Below are positions 1 to 9,137 of a stretch of 64,000 bases of DNA, piece by piece (position 1 is the stretch's first letter; the number at the start of each line of letters is the position of its first letter). Below the pieces are notes generated by a model. The model did not search any database, was not told the DNA's origin, and saw only the letters and a list, made by a program, of their open reading frames with translations. Source of the DNA: Hanstruepera flava (GTDB lineage Bacteria > Bacteroidota > Bacteroidia > Flavobacteriales > Flavobacteriaceae); contig NZ_JALJCW010000002.1 of the NCBI RefSeq assembly GCF_023634025.1, forward strand, positions 372,001 to 436,000. The letters run 5' to 3'. Both the position numbers and the translations under genes were made by a program.

Positions 1-48
1 TAAAACTGTTGTTAATGCCATGGTGATGACTAATGCTAGTGTTTTCAT
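1..48 (-). CDS. 5' end of a secreted protein, cut by the window edge
   Basis: Reading leftwards from an ATG at 48, sixteen codons remain open to the window edge. They encode a positively charged start followed by a hydrophobic run (MKTLALVITMALTTVL), which is the beginning of a Sec signal peptide. Nothing can be said about the mature protein. It lies downstream of, and in the same direction as, the DUF58/MoxR operon, with about 140 bases between, so it may be a separate transcript. Confidence 0.6.
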   Translation of the reverse strand, partial: MKTLALVITMALTTVL

Positions 49-190
49 AATATGGATTGATTTTATTGTTATGGTGTAAATATTATAACAATTAACATGT
101 TTTCGAAATCCATTTTACTGAATTGTAGAATCGTACAGATGAAATGTTAATTTTGCTAGATGCTAGAAATGATTATTAATAAATCATAGA

Positions 191-1522
191 CTAAATCAAG
201 CCTCTAGCTTTAATTTCTAAATACTTATTAATGGTATTAATGGTAAGGTCTTCAGGAGCTGTTAAAATACTTTGAATGCCATGCTTTTGTAATTCGGTTA
301 CAATAAGTTTCTTTTCGAAAATAAATTTTTCGGCAATGGTTTTTTCAAATATTTCATTAGTCTTATGCGCTGGCTGTTTAATAAACTGCGAAAGCTCGGT
401 ATTTTCAAAGAAAATGACAACGAGTACATGATTTTTTGCAATAGCTTGTAAATAGGGAAGCTGCCTGTGAAGTGCATCTAAAGTTTCAAAATTTGTATAG
501 AGTAATAGTAAGCTACGTTGGTTAAGACTGCGCTTAATGTCAATATATAGTCGGGAAAAGTCAGATTCAGCAAAATCAGTATTCAAATTATAAAGGGTTT
601 CCATAATTTGATTCATTTGCGAAGGTCTACGTTCAGCAACTACTTTATCGGTTACTTTGCGGGAAAACGAAAACATACCCGCTTTATCCTGTTTTTTAAG
701 CGCAACATTACTAATTACAAGCGTGGCATTTATTGCATAGTCTAAAAGGCTTAACCCGTTAAAAGGCATTTTCATGGCGCGACCCATATCAATTACGCTA
801 TAAATAGGTTGTGAGCGTTCATCTTGATACTGATTAACCATAAGCTGGTTGCGTTTGGCAGTGGCTTTCCAATTAATGTTCCTAATATCGTCGCCAGCAA
901 CATAATCTTTTATTTGCTCAAACTCCATGGTATGACCTATACGCCTAATTTTCTTTAACCCAAATTCAAAAATCTTATTTGAAAATGCAATGAGCATATA
1001 TTTCTTGAGTTGCAAAAACGAGGGATAATTAGGAACCATAGCTTTGTTGCCAAACTGAAATCGTCTAGATAATAACCCTATTGGAGATGTGACATAAACG
1101 TTTAAGTTTCCAAAATGATATTCGCCACGCTCTAACGGTCTTAACGCATAGGTTATTTTTTTATCACCAGACTTATTGAGGCTTGTGGCAATCTCAAAAT
1201 CCCGTTTTTGATATTGAAACGGTAATTCGTCAATAAGTTTTAGGTCGACATTAAAATTATAACTGTTTTTTAGGTTGATTTCTATAGGGTTATCATCGCC
1301 ATTACTTAATTTTTCTGGTAGGATTCGGGTAGCCGATATCCCTTGCTGTTTGAACAGCAAAATAATATCGATTATTAAAATAGCGGTCAAAATAGCAGTT
1401 AACATGTTTGCAATTGCTAATAAACCTGTAAAAACAAACGCAAGGATATATATGGCTATAAGACCAATAACAGCTATAAAAAAGCGGAATTCTAAATATG
1501 TATTTTTAAGAAACTGCTTCAC
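191..1522 (-). CDS. DUF58 domain protein
   Basis: Two hydrophobic segments near residues 15-58 anchor the protein in the membrane. The DUF58 signature DYVAGDDIRNINWKAT is at about residues 207-222 and is followed by a von Willebrand A-like fold that begins near residue 240. DUF58 proteins usually accompany MoxR ATPases and are thought to act in a chaperone-like membrane complex, but their reaction is not known. The start is GTG at 1522-1520, overlapping the TAG stop of the upstream moxR by one base (TAGTG), so translation is probably coupled. It is the last gene of a minus-strand operon that starts near 6325. The domain call is firm; the cellular role is inferred from family. Confidence 0.9.
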   Translation of the reverse strand: MKQFLKNTYLEFRFFIAVIGLIAIYILAFVFTGLLAIANMLTAILTAILIIDIILLFKQQGISATRILPEKLSNGDDNPIEINLKNSYNFNVDLKLIDELPFQYQKRDFEIATSLNKSGDKKITYALRPLERGEYHFGNLNVYVTSPIGLLSRRFQFGNKAMVPNYPSFLQLKKYMLIAFSNKIFEFGLKKIRRIGHTMEFEQIKDYVAGDDIRNINWKATAKRNQLMVNQYQDERSQPIYSVIDMGRAMKMPFNGLSLLDYAINATLVISNVALKKQDKAGMFSFSRKVTDKVVAERRPSQMNQIMETLYNLNTDFAESDFSRLYIDIKRSLNQRSLLLLYTNFETLDALHRQLPYLQAIAKNHVLVVIFFENTELSQFIKQPAHKTNEIFEKTIAEKFIFEKKLIVTELQKHGIQSILTAPEDLTINTINKYLEIKARGLI

Positions 1523-2520
1523 TAGCGTGGAATTTCTATAGTTTCAAGAATTTGATCGATTACTTTTTCTACGGTAAAGGCTTCCATTTCGCGTTCTGGT
1601 GTTAATACCAAACGGTGTTTTAAAACCGCTTTTGTACAGCGTTTAATATCGTCTGGTGTTACAAAATCCCGTCCGTGAATGGCAGCATTGGATTTTGCCG
1701 CATTTAGTATAGCAATAGATGCCCTTGGCGATGCACCTAAATACAAATTGGCATTCGTTCTGGTATTGTTTACAATGGCAGCTATATAGTTTAGTAAATG
1801 ATCTTCAACAAGTACTTGCTTTATTAAGTTTTGATAAGCCATAATGTCTTCGGCTTTTAAAACTGAATTTATGGTGTTGAAATCTAATTTATCTTCACGC
1901 TTGTGGTTGTCTATTAAAATCTGAACCTCTTCATCTAGAGATGGATAATCAACATCAATCTTAAACAAAAACCTATCTAATTGGGCTTCTGGTAAACGGT
2001 AAGTGCCTTCCTGTTCAATGGGATTTTGGGTTGCAAATACCAAAAACGGACTGTTCATTACAAACCTATTGTTATCTATTGTAATTTGACGTTCTGCCAT
2101 GACTTCAAACAGTGCGGCTTGTGTTTTGGCAGGCGCCCTATTTATTTCATCAATTAAAATAATATTTGAAAAAATAGGCCCTTTTTTATATTCAAAATCA
2201 TTGGTTTTTACATTAAAAATAGATGTTCCCAAAATATCGCTAGGCATTAAGTCTGGAGTAAACTGAATGCGACTAAAATCAACATCCAAGGTTTTTGCCA
2301 ATAATTTAGCGGTTATGGTTTTGGCAACTCCTGGCACACCTTCTATTAGGGTGTGGCCATTGGACAGTATAGATATAATAAGCAGTTCTATCATATCGTT
2401 TTGACCAACAATTATTTTGCCTATCTCGTTTTTTATTTGCTCTACATGCTCCTGTAGTGGTTTTAAATCTATCCTATTGGTGAAGTTTAAATCTTCAGCT
2501 TCTGGTTGTAAATCGTCCAT
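1522..2520 (-). CDS. MoxR-family AAA+ ATPase
   Basis: A 332-residue AAA+ ATPase. The P-loop GVPGVAKT lies at residues 61-68, Walker B (LIDE) at about 122-125, and an ATQNPIEQEGTYRLPEAQLDRF block typical of MoxR (split here by description: sensor and arginine-finger region near 165-190). MoxR ATPases act as chaperones or metal-insertion helpers for VWA-domain partners; the neighbouring DUF58, DUF4350 and DUF4129 genes are the usual Bacteroidota companions and are likely partners. The gene is 3 bases downstream of the DUF4350 stop and overlaps DUF58 by one base, so all are one transcript. Substrate unknown. Confidence 0.93.
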   Translation of the reverse strand: MDDLQPEAEDLNFTNRIDLKPLQEHVEQIKNEIGKIIVGQNDMIELLIISILSNGHTLIEGVPGVAKTITAKLLAKTLDVDFSRIQFTPDLMPSDILGTSIFNVKTNDFEYKKGPIFSNIILIDEINRAPAKTQAALFEVMAERQITIDNNRFVMNSPFLVFATQNPIEQEGTYRLPEAQLDRFLFKIDVDYPSLDEEVQILIDNHKREDKLDFNTINSVLKAEDIMAYQNLIKQVLVEDHLLNYIAAIVNNTRTNANLYLGASPRASIAILNAAKSNAAIHGRDFVTPDDIKRCTKAVLKHRLVLTPEREMEAFTVEKVIDQILETIEIPR

Positions 2521-2523
2521 TTA

Positions 2524-3717
2524 TTAATGTTTTTTTAAAAATTCTTCTATTTTTTTATGTAATTCAATTAAATCGTTTTCTGTATGTGTTGATTTTGATT
2601 TGAGATAGGCAATAAAATCGATTAAAGCTTTGGTGTCCGTCTTGTTGTTTGTTGATTTTATGGCTAGCTTTTCTATAAAACGCTCACTTAATTCGTTGGT
2701 ATCTAAATAATACGAGCTTCTAACGTGCTCTAAAAAGTAGGTTGTTTTTTTATGAATAATATTGGTGTAATCACCATGTTGGTAATATAAATCGCCAACC
2801 GTTTTGGTAAATTCTACCGTGGTATTTTTAAGCGGCTCAATAACCGGAATAACACGTTGTGTGCGTTTGCCTTTAAACAATATAAAAAGTATAAGCGATA
2901 GCAGTGCTATGTAAAACGCCCATTTTAATGCTGAATTTGTTAGTATAAAACGCAAAGGACTCGTTATAACCTTTCGTCCGCTTTTATAGTAATTGTCCCA
3001 AATTAAGGGATTGTTGGGTAAGTAGGACAAAACTGCTGCGGCATAATTTTCTTTATCATCTAGTAAATGATAATTAGTAAAGGCAAATGGATTTGTATGC
3101 AGATAAAAGGCACCATCCTTGTCGCCAAATGGCACTTTAATGAAATTGATTTCTTGTTTTGTCTTGTCTTCGTTTAAAACGTGTCCCAGTACTACTGTGT
3201 GTAATGTGTCTATTGAAGTGATAAAATAATTTTCAATAACATCCTCAAATAATGTATTATGCGATTTTAAACGCGGGTTGCTAAATGTACTGTATGATGA
3301 GCTCTTTAAAAACCCTTCGTAATCTTGATCGAAGTTAAGGTTTAACGTATCGGCTATTCTACCATAAAAATAATTTGTACTTATAAAAACGGTGTTGCCG
3401 CGTTCAACAAAATCAAGTAAGGATATGCTGCCTTCATCTTCAAGGCTTATGTAATCATTAATTAATAATAAGGTCTTTTTGTTAGAGCTATCAACGTGCT
3501 TAAGCGCTTCGTAAATACTTTTATTGGATGTTTCAATATCAAAGTCTGATGTGTTTTTCAATTCATTAAACAGCACATAACAGCCTAACGGAATTTTATC
3601 TGCGGCAGAGTAGGAGTCTCTCCAGTTTATAGCCTTCGGTTTTGTAACCTCTGCAACCATCAACAAAACGATAATGGCAGCAATGGCGTACAATGCTATT
3701 TTTGAGCGTTTATCCAT
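2524..3717 (-). CDS. DUF4350 domain membrane protein
   Basis: 397 residues with an N-terminal membrane helix (about 7-22) preceded by MDKRSK, a large extracytoplasmic region (about 25-260) resembling a Rossmann-like DUF4350 domain, a second helix near 265-283 and a charged cytoplasmic C-terminal tail. The sequence YYQHGDYTNIIHKKT in the tail is typical of these Bacteroidota proteins. It overlaps the upstream DUF4129 gene by 8 bases, which supports co-translation. The family has no proven function; association with MoxR and DUF58 suggests assembly or surveillance of envelope proteins. Confidence 0.8.
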   Translation of the reverse strand: MDKRSKIALYAIAAIIVLLMVAEVTKPKAINWRDSYSAADKIPLGCYVLFNELKNTSDFDIETSNKSIYEALKHVDSSNKKTLLLINDYISLEDEGSISLLDFVERGNTVFISTNYFYGRIADTLNLNFDQDYEGFLKSSSYSTFSNPRLKSHNTLFEDVIENYFITSIDTLHTVVLGHVLNEDKTKQEINFIKVPFGDKDGAFYLHTNPFAFTNYHLLDDKENYAAAVLSYLPNNPLIWDNYYKSGRKVITSPLRFILTNSALKWAFYIALLSLILFILFKGKRTQRVIPVIEPLKNTTVEFTKTVGDLYYQHGDYTNIIHKKTTYFLEHVRSSYYLDTNELSERFIEKLAIKSTNNKTDTKALIDFIAYLKSKSTHTENDLIELHKKIEEFLKKH

Positions 3718-4438
3718 TGGCGTTTGTGTTTAGGGTGTTAAAATCGGTTTGGTTACGCTTGAATTGGTTTTCGTCTATTTCAAATTCACCATACCAAACA
3801 TAATCGTAGATATAGGAAATACGCTTAAAGCTGTTTCGCGTAGCTTCGTTGGTTATCTCGTTTATATAATCAGAGTTGGTTTTATCGTAATGCCAATCTA
3901 TAATGCCCTTTTTAGATAAAATTTTTAAGGACTTTAAATACATGTAGCGCGTGGCCAAACGGTAATTGTTTTGTTTTAATGCTAAAGCAATAAGGTCTTC
4001 AAAATTAACCTCATTTATGTTTTCTTCAACATAACTAAAGCCTTCAATATCCTGCTCTTCAGTTTTAAATACTGCCCCTATTGGCGATTGAAACATAAAT
4101 TTTAAAAATAAATAAAGCGACCCTAAGCCTAATAGACTGTAAATTATTATTTCTAAAGTTTGATAATCTACAAAGTCAATTTCTACGCCAAAAATATCAC
4201 CAAGCCATCTGAAAAATTTTCTAAACAACCCTTGGATTAAGTTTACACCACCAGTGTCATTAATATCGTAATTAAACGCACGGTCTTGATAACGGTCTTT
4301 AATATTCTCCTTAAAGGGTTTTATAGCCACTTCAGCGCTATCGGTTTTTATGTTCTTGTCTTGACTATAATGGACTGATGTCAAGCTCATCAAAAAAACA
4401 AGCAAATAAAACCGTATATGTTTAGGGCCTTTAATCAT
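3710..4438 (-). CDS. DUF4129 domain membrane protein
   Basis: 242 residues. An N-terminal hydrophobic segment (about 9-25) looks like a signal peptide, a membrane helix lies near 95-117 (EIIIYSLLGLGSLYLFLKF), and the C-terminal part (about 145-230) with the pattern of Leu-, Arg- and Tyr-rich helices (ALALKQNNYRLATRYMY) matches the DUF4129 domain. It overlaps its upstream and downstream neighbours by 8 bases each. Function unknown; the operon is the common Bacteroidota MoxR/DUF58 group. Confidence 0.8.
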   Translation of the reverse strand: MIKGPKHIRFYLLVFLMSLTSVHYSQDKNIKTDSAEVAIKPFKENIKDRYQDRAFNYDINDTGGVNLIQGLFRKFFRWLGDIFGVEIDFVDYQTLEIIIYSLLGLGSLYLFLKFMFQSPIGAVFKTEEQDIEGFSYVEENINEVNFEDLIALALKQNNYRLATRYMYLKSLKILSKKGIIDWHYDKTNSDYINEITNEATRNSFKRISYIYDYVWYGEFEIDENQFKRNQTDFNTLNTNANG

Positions 4439-5351
4439 TTATACCAATTTGTTCAATACGCTCACGTAAAAAGATGTTGTATTTTTCTTCGTGTAAATTA
4501 AAATAGAGAATGCCAAAAGCTATTTGTGAAAGGGCTTGTGTAAAAACAAAGCTCAAAATAAATAAGGCAAAACCAATAGTGTAAATAATAGTGGCAAAAA
4601 CACTTGTGGTAATATCAATGCTGCTTTCTACAGAAAAGTAAGTGTAAATACCTAATATAAATGTTGGTATAGAAACAATTAAAAATGTAATCATTAAATT
4701 TAAAATCCCGATGATTAATCCATAGAAAACTACGCGTAAAAAATTAGAAAAAGTAAACGACCACCCTTCATTAAGGGCTTCTGTAACAGTATTTTTTCCT
4801 TTAAAGAGTGAGGTGAAGGCCAATCCAAAGAAAGCCGTTAAGGTAAAACTAATAGCGTATTGTGCAAGCATTCCTAGTAAAGGAATAAAGGCCAAAATAA
4901 CGGACACTATTATATAGCCCACATAAATAAAGGCGCCAATAATAACAAATATAATAACGGCTCCTATCCGTTGTTTTATGGCATTTCCTACTTTTTTGGG
5001 TTCAACATCGCCTTCGTTTTTTACATACTCGATAATATAGGCGCTAGATACACTATAGTTTAAAATGGCTGTTAACCCCAAAATAATAATCAGCATAAAA
5101 AGGCCACCATACAAGTACAGTTCGTTGTCAATATTACTGCCCATACCAAATCTAAAATCTCTACTGGCCAATCCCATAAAACCGGTTACCAATAGATACG
5201 ACCCTATGAGGGTTAGAATAATACTCACAGCATTGTACCGTAAATACAGATTGGTATAGGGTTTAAAATTGTATTTAAGCCATAAAAAATAAGTGTTAAT
5301 AATATCACCAAAACTGTTTCGTGTTCGTAATTCTAAATAGGGCTTTTTCAC
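4431..5351 (-). CDS. Multi-pass membrane protein of the MoxR operon
   Basis: 306 residues with about six hydrophobic helices (near 44-62, 78-98, 130-165, 170-185, 210-240, 255-280). The N-terminus (ELRTRNSFGDIINTYFLWLKYNFKPY) is cytoplasmic and resembles Bacteroidota proteins related to the membrane part of glycerophosphodiester phosphodiesterases. No catalytic motif is visible. The position between spoIIM and DUF4129, with an 8-base overlap and an 8-base gap, makes it part of the same transcript. Function not recognised. Confidence 0.75.
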   Translation of the reverse strand: MKKPYLELRTRNSFGDIINTYFLWLKYNFKPYTNLYLRYNAVSIILTLIGSYLLVTGFMGLASRDFRFGMGSNIDNELYLYGGLFMLIIILGLTAILNYSVSSAYIIEYVKNEGDVEPKKVGNAIKQRIGAVIIFVIIGAFIYVGYIIVSVILAFIPLLGMLAQYAISFTLTAFFGLAFTSLFKGKNTVTEALNEGWSFTFSNFLRVVFYGLIIGILNLMITFLIVSIPTFILGIYTYFSVESSIDITTSVFATIIYTIGFALFILSFVFTQALSQIAFGILYFNLHEEKYNIFLRERIEQIGIND

Positions 5352-5359
5352 GGTAAAGG

Positions 5360-6325
5360 TTAAGAGGTTTTTAGGTATTGTTTGTTAAGTTTAATGGGAT
5401 ATAAAATGTAATAGTAAATTATTAATGCCAACGAAGCTAGAATAATTCCGTAGGCTAAAACATTCGGCATTTGTTCTCCAAAGCGGGTAAAAAATCCTTC
5501 TATAAATCCAGCTATTATAAAAAATGGAATGGTACTAACTACTATTTTTAAGCCATCTTTGGCACCTTTCATAAAAGCAACACGCCTACTGAATGTTTTA
5601 GGGAATAAAAAACTGTTTCCCATAACCAATCCAGCACAACCAGCTATTACAATAACTGATATTTCAATGGTGCCATGTAACCAGATTGTTGAAGTTTTAT
5701 CTAGAAGACCATAGTTGTAGAAAAAGGTTATAAAAGCACCAAGCATAATACCATTACTAAATAACACAAAAATGGTCCCTACACTAAATAAAACACCCAT
5801 AGCAAATGCAATTATAGCAACGCGAATGTTATTGACGGTAATACCTAAAAACGTCCCTACTTGACTGCCGCTTTTGTAAACCGCCATGGGTTCACCGTTT
5901 TCAATATTTTCAATGGTCATATTGACATAACCATCTCCTAGAATCAATCGTACAAAGCTGTCGTCATTTAAAGTAGAAACAATACCAATCAAAACGGCAG
6001 CCATAAAAAACAAAAAGGTATAGAGTAAGGTTTTATGATACTGTTTAAAAAATAAAGGGAATTCATATTTCCAGAACGAAATAATCTTGTTCTTAGACTC
6101 CTTTTTAGTGATGTAAATTTTTTGATGTGCTTGCGAAGCCAACGAATTTAAATACAAAAGTGTCTTACTATCAGGATAGTAAGTTTGGGCGTATGAGAGG
6201 TCGTTAGTTAATTGTATATAATATGAAGCAAGGTCGTCTGGATTTATTTTTACATTATTGTGTAAAGCGGTTTCAAATCCTATCCATTTTTCCTTATTTT
6301 GCTTCACGAAAGATGCTTCGCGCAT
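5360..6325 (-). CDS. SpoIIM-family (stage II sporulation protein M-like) membrane protein
   Basis: About 321 residues from the ATG at 6325, which gives the usual family start MREASFVKQNKEKW; the open frame continues upstream to 6397 but that would overlap the divergent RDD gene. A soluble helical N-terminal third is followed by about five membrane helices. The segment FFYNYGLLDKTSTIWLHGTIE fits the SpoIIM family, which is widespread in non-sporulating bacteria next to RDD and MoxR genes. First gene of the minus-strand operon; its start is only 34 bases from the divergent RDD start. Function in Bacteroidota is unproven. Confidence 0.85.
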   Translation of the reverse strand: MREASFVKQNKEKWIGFETALHNNVKINPDDLASYYIQLTNDLSYAQTYYPDSKTLLYLNSLASQAHQKIYITKKESKNKIISFWKYEFPLFFKQYHKTLLYTFLFFMAAVLIGIVSTLNDDSFVRLILGDGYVNMTIENIENGEPMAVYKSGSQVGTFLGITVNNIRVAIIAFAMGVLFSVGTIFVLFSNGIMLGAFITFFYNYGLLDKTSTIWLHGTIEISVIVIAGCAGLVMGNSFLFPKTFSRRVAFMKGAKDGLKIVVSTIPFFIIAGFIEGFFTRFGEQMPNVLAYGIILASLALIIYYYILYPIKLNKQYLKTS

Positions 6326-6359
6326 AGACAAATAAAAATTTAAACGAATATACATTTCC

Positions 6360-7085
6360 ATGAGCAAATTAGCAATTAACACGGCGCAAAATGTCAATTT
6401 AGATTATAAGCTAATTGGACTAGGTGAACGTGTTGTTGCATTTTTGATTGACGGCCTTATTTTAACAGCATATATCACCATAGTTGAAAATTTGGTGGCT
6501 GTCTCTGAAATCTTTGATGTTGACGATTGGACACGTGTAGGGTTTTTAAGCTTGTTTTTGCTGCCAGCCTTTTTTTACTCTTTATTATGCCATATAATTT
6601 TTGGAGGGCAGACAGTTGGAAAAATAATCATGAAAATTAAAGTTGTTCGTTTTGATGGTACGCCAACACAATGGTATAATTTTCTGGTACGCTGGATGTT
6701 GCGAATTATCGATATTTGGATGTTTTTTGCATCTATTGGTGTTTTGAGTATTTTGTTGTCAGACAAAAAACAACGTGTTGGCGATGCGGCAGCGGGCACT
6801 ATTGTAATTAGCGTTAAAAAGAAACACAAAATAACTAGTACCATTTTAGAAGATATTACAGACGATTACAACCCAAAATTTACTACAGTAACCCAGTTGA
6901 GCGATAAAGATGTACGCATTATTAAAGAAGCTTTTTTGATTGCCAAAAAGAACAACGATTTTAAAACGCTTACCGTATTAAAAAATAAAATTTGTGAAGT
7001 ATTGAATATAGAGTCTGAATTGTACGACAAAGAGTTTATTGACACCATTTTAAAGGATTATAATTACTATACACAAAATATGTAA
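6360..7085 (+). CDS. RDD family membrane protein
   Basis: 241 residues. The RDD domain spans about residues 15-150, with the initial arginine in GLGERVVAFLIDGLIL and the aspartates of the first helix, followed by a second and third membrane segment and the KKQRVGDAAAGTIVI motif that closes the domain. The C-terminal 90 residues are soluble and charged. RDD proteins are small membrane proteins, some linked to ion or sodium transport, without a general function. It is divergent from spoIIM, and the pair is a conserved Bacteroidota arrangement. Confidence 0.88.
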   Translation: MSKLAINTAQNVNLDYKLIGLGERVVAFLIDGLILTAYITIVENLVAVSEIFDVDDWTRVGFLSLFLLPAFFYSLLCHIIFGGQTVGKIIMKIKVVRFDGTPTQWYNFLVRWMLRIIDIWMFFASIGVLSILLSDKKQRVGDAAAGTIVISVKKKHKITSTILEDITDDYNPKFTTVTQLSDKDVRIIKEAFLIAKKNNDFKTLTVLKNKICEVLNIESELYDKEFIDTILKDYNYYTQNM

Positions 7086-7094
7086 GCAGAGAAC

Positions 7095-7115
7095 CAATTT
7101 TACAGAGTAAAATTG
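7095..7115. terminator. Hairpin after the RDD gene
   Basis: A perfect 9-bp stem (CAATTTTAC / GTAAAATTG) with a 3-base loop lies 10 bases after the RDD stop. There is no strong T tract, so termination is plausible but unproven. Just after it, at 7128-7147, is the motif TTGAGCTTGTCGAAG, which I recall as a common dispersed intergenic word in Bacteroidota genomes. Confidence 0.4.
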
Positions 7116-7256
7116 TGTGAATCGCTTACGTTGAGCTTGTCGAAGTGTCTTATAATTTTTTGTATAGAGTTCATTATAACTAATTTTATAATGTAAAAGT
7201 TATGTAGAAAAGTAATCGTGTTTAAAAGAGTTGTTTTTTATTTAATTTAAGGACTT

Positions 7257-7670
7257 ATGCGAATAGAATTCAAAAAAAATCGTCTATATGTAAATCTTAT
7301 CATTGGCATTTTGTGGATGTCATTAGGTGTTTATAAATTGATTTTTGGTAATCAACCGCATTGGTTTGAATATAGTTATTTCCTTTTAGGAGCTATATAT
7401 CTTGGTATGGTATTTAATGAATTGATATATCCATACTTGAAGATTGATGGAGGGGTAGTAACAATGAATATATTATATGGAAATGGTAAATCTCTTCAGC
7501 TAAAAAATATTAAACGAATTAAAAAGTTTTCAAACCAATATATCTTGATGACCGATAATAATGAAATGAAAATCAATGTACGATTAATAGATAGTGAATC
7601 GCTCATTAAATTAGAAGCTATTTTAAAAGCGTTAAGTTTACCAGTTAGCCATACACCTTTTTACAATTAA
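7257..7670 (+). CDS. Small membrane protein with a PH-like C-terminal domain
   Basis: 137 residues: a short basic start, two hydrophobic helices at about 13-27 and 40-58, and a C-terminal beta-rich segment (about 63-130) resembling the bacterial PH-like domain found after two helices. There are no catalytic residues. It stands 19 bases before the TRIC-type channel gene on the same strand and may be co-transcribed with it. I do not recognise a specific function. Confidence 0.65.
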   Translation: MRIEFKKNRLYVNLIIGILWMSLGVYKLIFGNQPHWFEYSYFLLGAIYLGMVFNELIYPYLKIDGGVVTMNILYGNGKSLQLKNIKRIKKFSNQYILMTDNNEMKINVRLIDSESLIKLEAILKALSLPVSHTPFYN

Positions 7671-7689
7671 GAGATTATAAACAGATAAT

Positions 7690-8295
7690 ATGTTTTACAC
7701 CATTGACATTTTAGGAACTATTGCTTTTGCCATTTCGGGCGTATTGGTGGCTTTAAGTAAAAGAATGGATCCGTTTGGAATTCTAATAATTGCTTTTGTT
7801 ACAGCTGTAGGAGGCGGTACACTTCGCGATGTGCTTATAGGAGAAACGCCAGTAAGTTGGATGCAAAACCTCACCTATACCTATGTTATAATTGTTTCGG
7901 CAATATTTACCGTAATCTTCAGATCTAAAATAGATTATTTAAGGCGGTCCTTGTTTTTGTTTGATACTATTGGAATTGGTCTATACACCGTTGTGGGTAT
8001 CGAAATTGGTATCAGTGCGGGATTGAGTCCTATTATTTGTATTGCACTGGGTACTATTTCAGCCTGTTTTGGTGGTGTTATTCGTGATATATTGTGTAAT
8101 GAAATCCCTGTTATTTTTAGAAAAGAGATTTATGCTACTGCATGTATTTTAGGAGGGCTTACCTATTTTTTGGTAAGGAAGTTGCCTATAGATAACGGGC
8201 TTGTTTTTATAATAGCAGGAGCGGTTGTCATAACTGTTAGGTTACTTGCAGTCCGGTTTAAAATAAGTTTACCAAGTTTGTATAAAGAGAAGTAG
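7690..8295 (+). CDS. Trimeric intracellular cation (TRIC)-type channel, YicG/UPF0126 family
   Basis: 201 residues made of two homologous three-helix repeats plus a final helix. Each repeat carries the glycine-rich family motif: AVGGGTLRDVLIGE at about residues 38-51 and CFGGVIRDILCNE at about 124-136. Prokaryotic TRIC homologues are homotrimeric cation channels of the inner membrane. Length fits the family. The physiological role in this organism is unknown. Confidence 0.9.
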   Translation: MFYTIDILGTIAFAISGVLVALSKRMDPFGILIIAFVTAVGGGTLRDVLIGETPVSWMQNLTYTYVIIVSAIFTVIFRSKIDYLRRSLFLFDTIGIGLYTVVGIEIGISAGLSPIICIALGTISACFGGVIRDILCNEIPVIFRKEIYATACILGGLTYFLVRKLPIDNGLVFIIAGAVVITVRLLAVRFKISLPSLYKEK

Positions 8296-8308
8296 TTAGT
8301 TTATTTAC

Positions 8309-8420
8309 AATTCCTAATTCCTAATTCCTAATTCCTAATTCCTAATTCCTAATTCCTAATTCCTAATTCCTAATTCCTAATTCACTTATCACTTATCACT
8401 TATCACTTATCACTTATCAC
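8309..8420. repeat. Two adjacent heptanucleotide tandem arrays
   Basis: From 8309 there are ten full copies of AATTCCT (to 8378) plus a partial one, followed without a gap by five copies of CACTTAT (8383-8417) plus a partial one. The arrays fill the space between two convergent genes. A change of repeat unit with the same 7-bp period is directly visible. Such simple repeats expand and contract by replication slippage. Confidence 0.95.
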
Positions 8421-8433
8421 ACGTCACCTGTCA

Positions 8434-9135
8434 TCATTCAATAATCTCAACTTTTTTAATATAAACGTTGCGTAACGGCCATTCGCCTTCGTCGGTTTCT
8501 TGGGCGGCTATTTCGTCAACAACATCCATGCCTTTAATAACTTCACCAAAAATAGTATAAGCACCGTCCAGATGATGGGCACCATGATCGGCCTGAACAA
8601 TAAAAAATTCAAAAGGCGAGGCTAGTTTATAAGCATTCTCAATTTCACTGCTCGGCATGCTTACAACGCCTCGATTGTGCTTATAACCACGTTTGGTGTC
8701 AGGCGGTAATAAATAGTAGCCAATATCCTTGCGCTTACGTTTTACTTTGGGATCATCGGTATTTCCAGCCTGAATAATAAAGTTATTGACCACACGATAA
8801 AATTGGGTTTTATCAAAATAACCGCGTTTGGTCAAGTAAATGAAGTTGGCACGATGGAACTTCGTTTTATCGTAAAGCAAAATATCAATGTCACCAAATT
8901 TAGTAGTAATACGTACTTTATTTTCCTTGTTTTCCTTTTCGTATTCCAAAAAGAATTCCATGGCATTATCGCTTGTTAAAAAAGGAAATTCAGGTACGAC
9001 TTCTTTTATACTGTCTTTCTTTTTGGTTTTTACAGTTTTTTGAATAGGTTTTGCGCTTGACTTTTTCGGCTGGGATTGTTTATCTTCACAACCTAAAAAA
9101 GTAAGTAAAACACTAATTATTACGATACGTTTCAT
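8434..9135 (-). CDS. Peptidylprolyl isomerase, cyclophilin type, lipoprotein
   Basis: 233 residues from the ATG at 9135, which gives a lipoprotein signal (KRIVIISVLLTFLGC, lipid-attached Cys at about 15). A low-complexity lysine-rich linker follows, then a cyclophilin domain from about residue 70: TKFGDIDILLYD, then FYRVVNNFIIQAGN, GVVSMPSSE and EFFIVQAD. Cyclophilins speed cis-trans isomerisation of proline bonds; a lipoprotein of this type acts on the periplasmic side. The frame is open further upstream but would run into the divergent Nudix gene, whose ATG is only two bases away. Confidence 0.88.
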   Translation of the reverse strand: MKRIVIISVLLTFLGCEDKQSQPKKSSAKPIQKTVKTKKKDSIKEVVPEFPFLTSDNAMEFFLEYEKENKENKVRITTKFGDIDILLYDKTKFHRANFIYLTKRGYFDKTQFYRVVNNFIIQAGNTDDPKVKRKRKDIGYYLLPPDTKRGYKHNRGVVSMPSSEIENAYKLASPFEFFIVQADHGAHHLDGAYTIFGEVIKGMDVVDEIAAQETDEGEWPLRNVYIKKVEIIE

Positions 9136-9137
9136 AA

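Noticed and set aside
170-188. Palindrome ATGATT-N7-AATCAT near the window start as FNR site
   Set aside because: Half-sites are nine bases apart rather than four and no -7 box is at the expected distance.
8309-8420. CRISPR array
   Set aside because: Seven-base repeats without spacers; no cas genes nearby.
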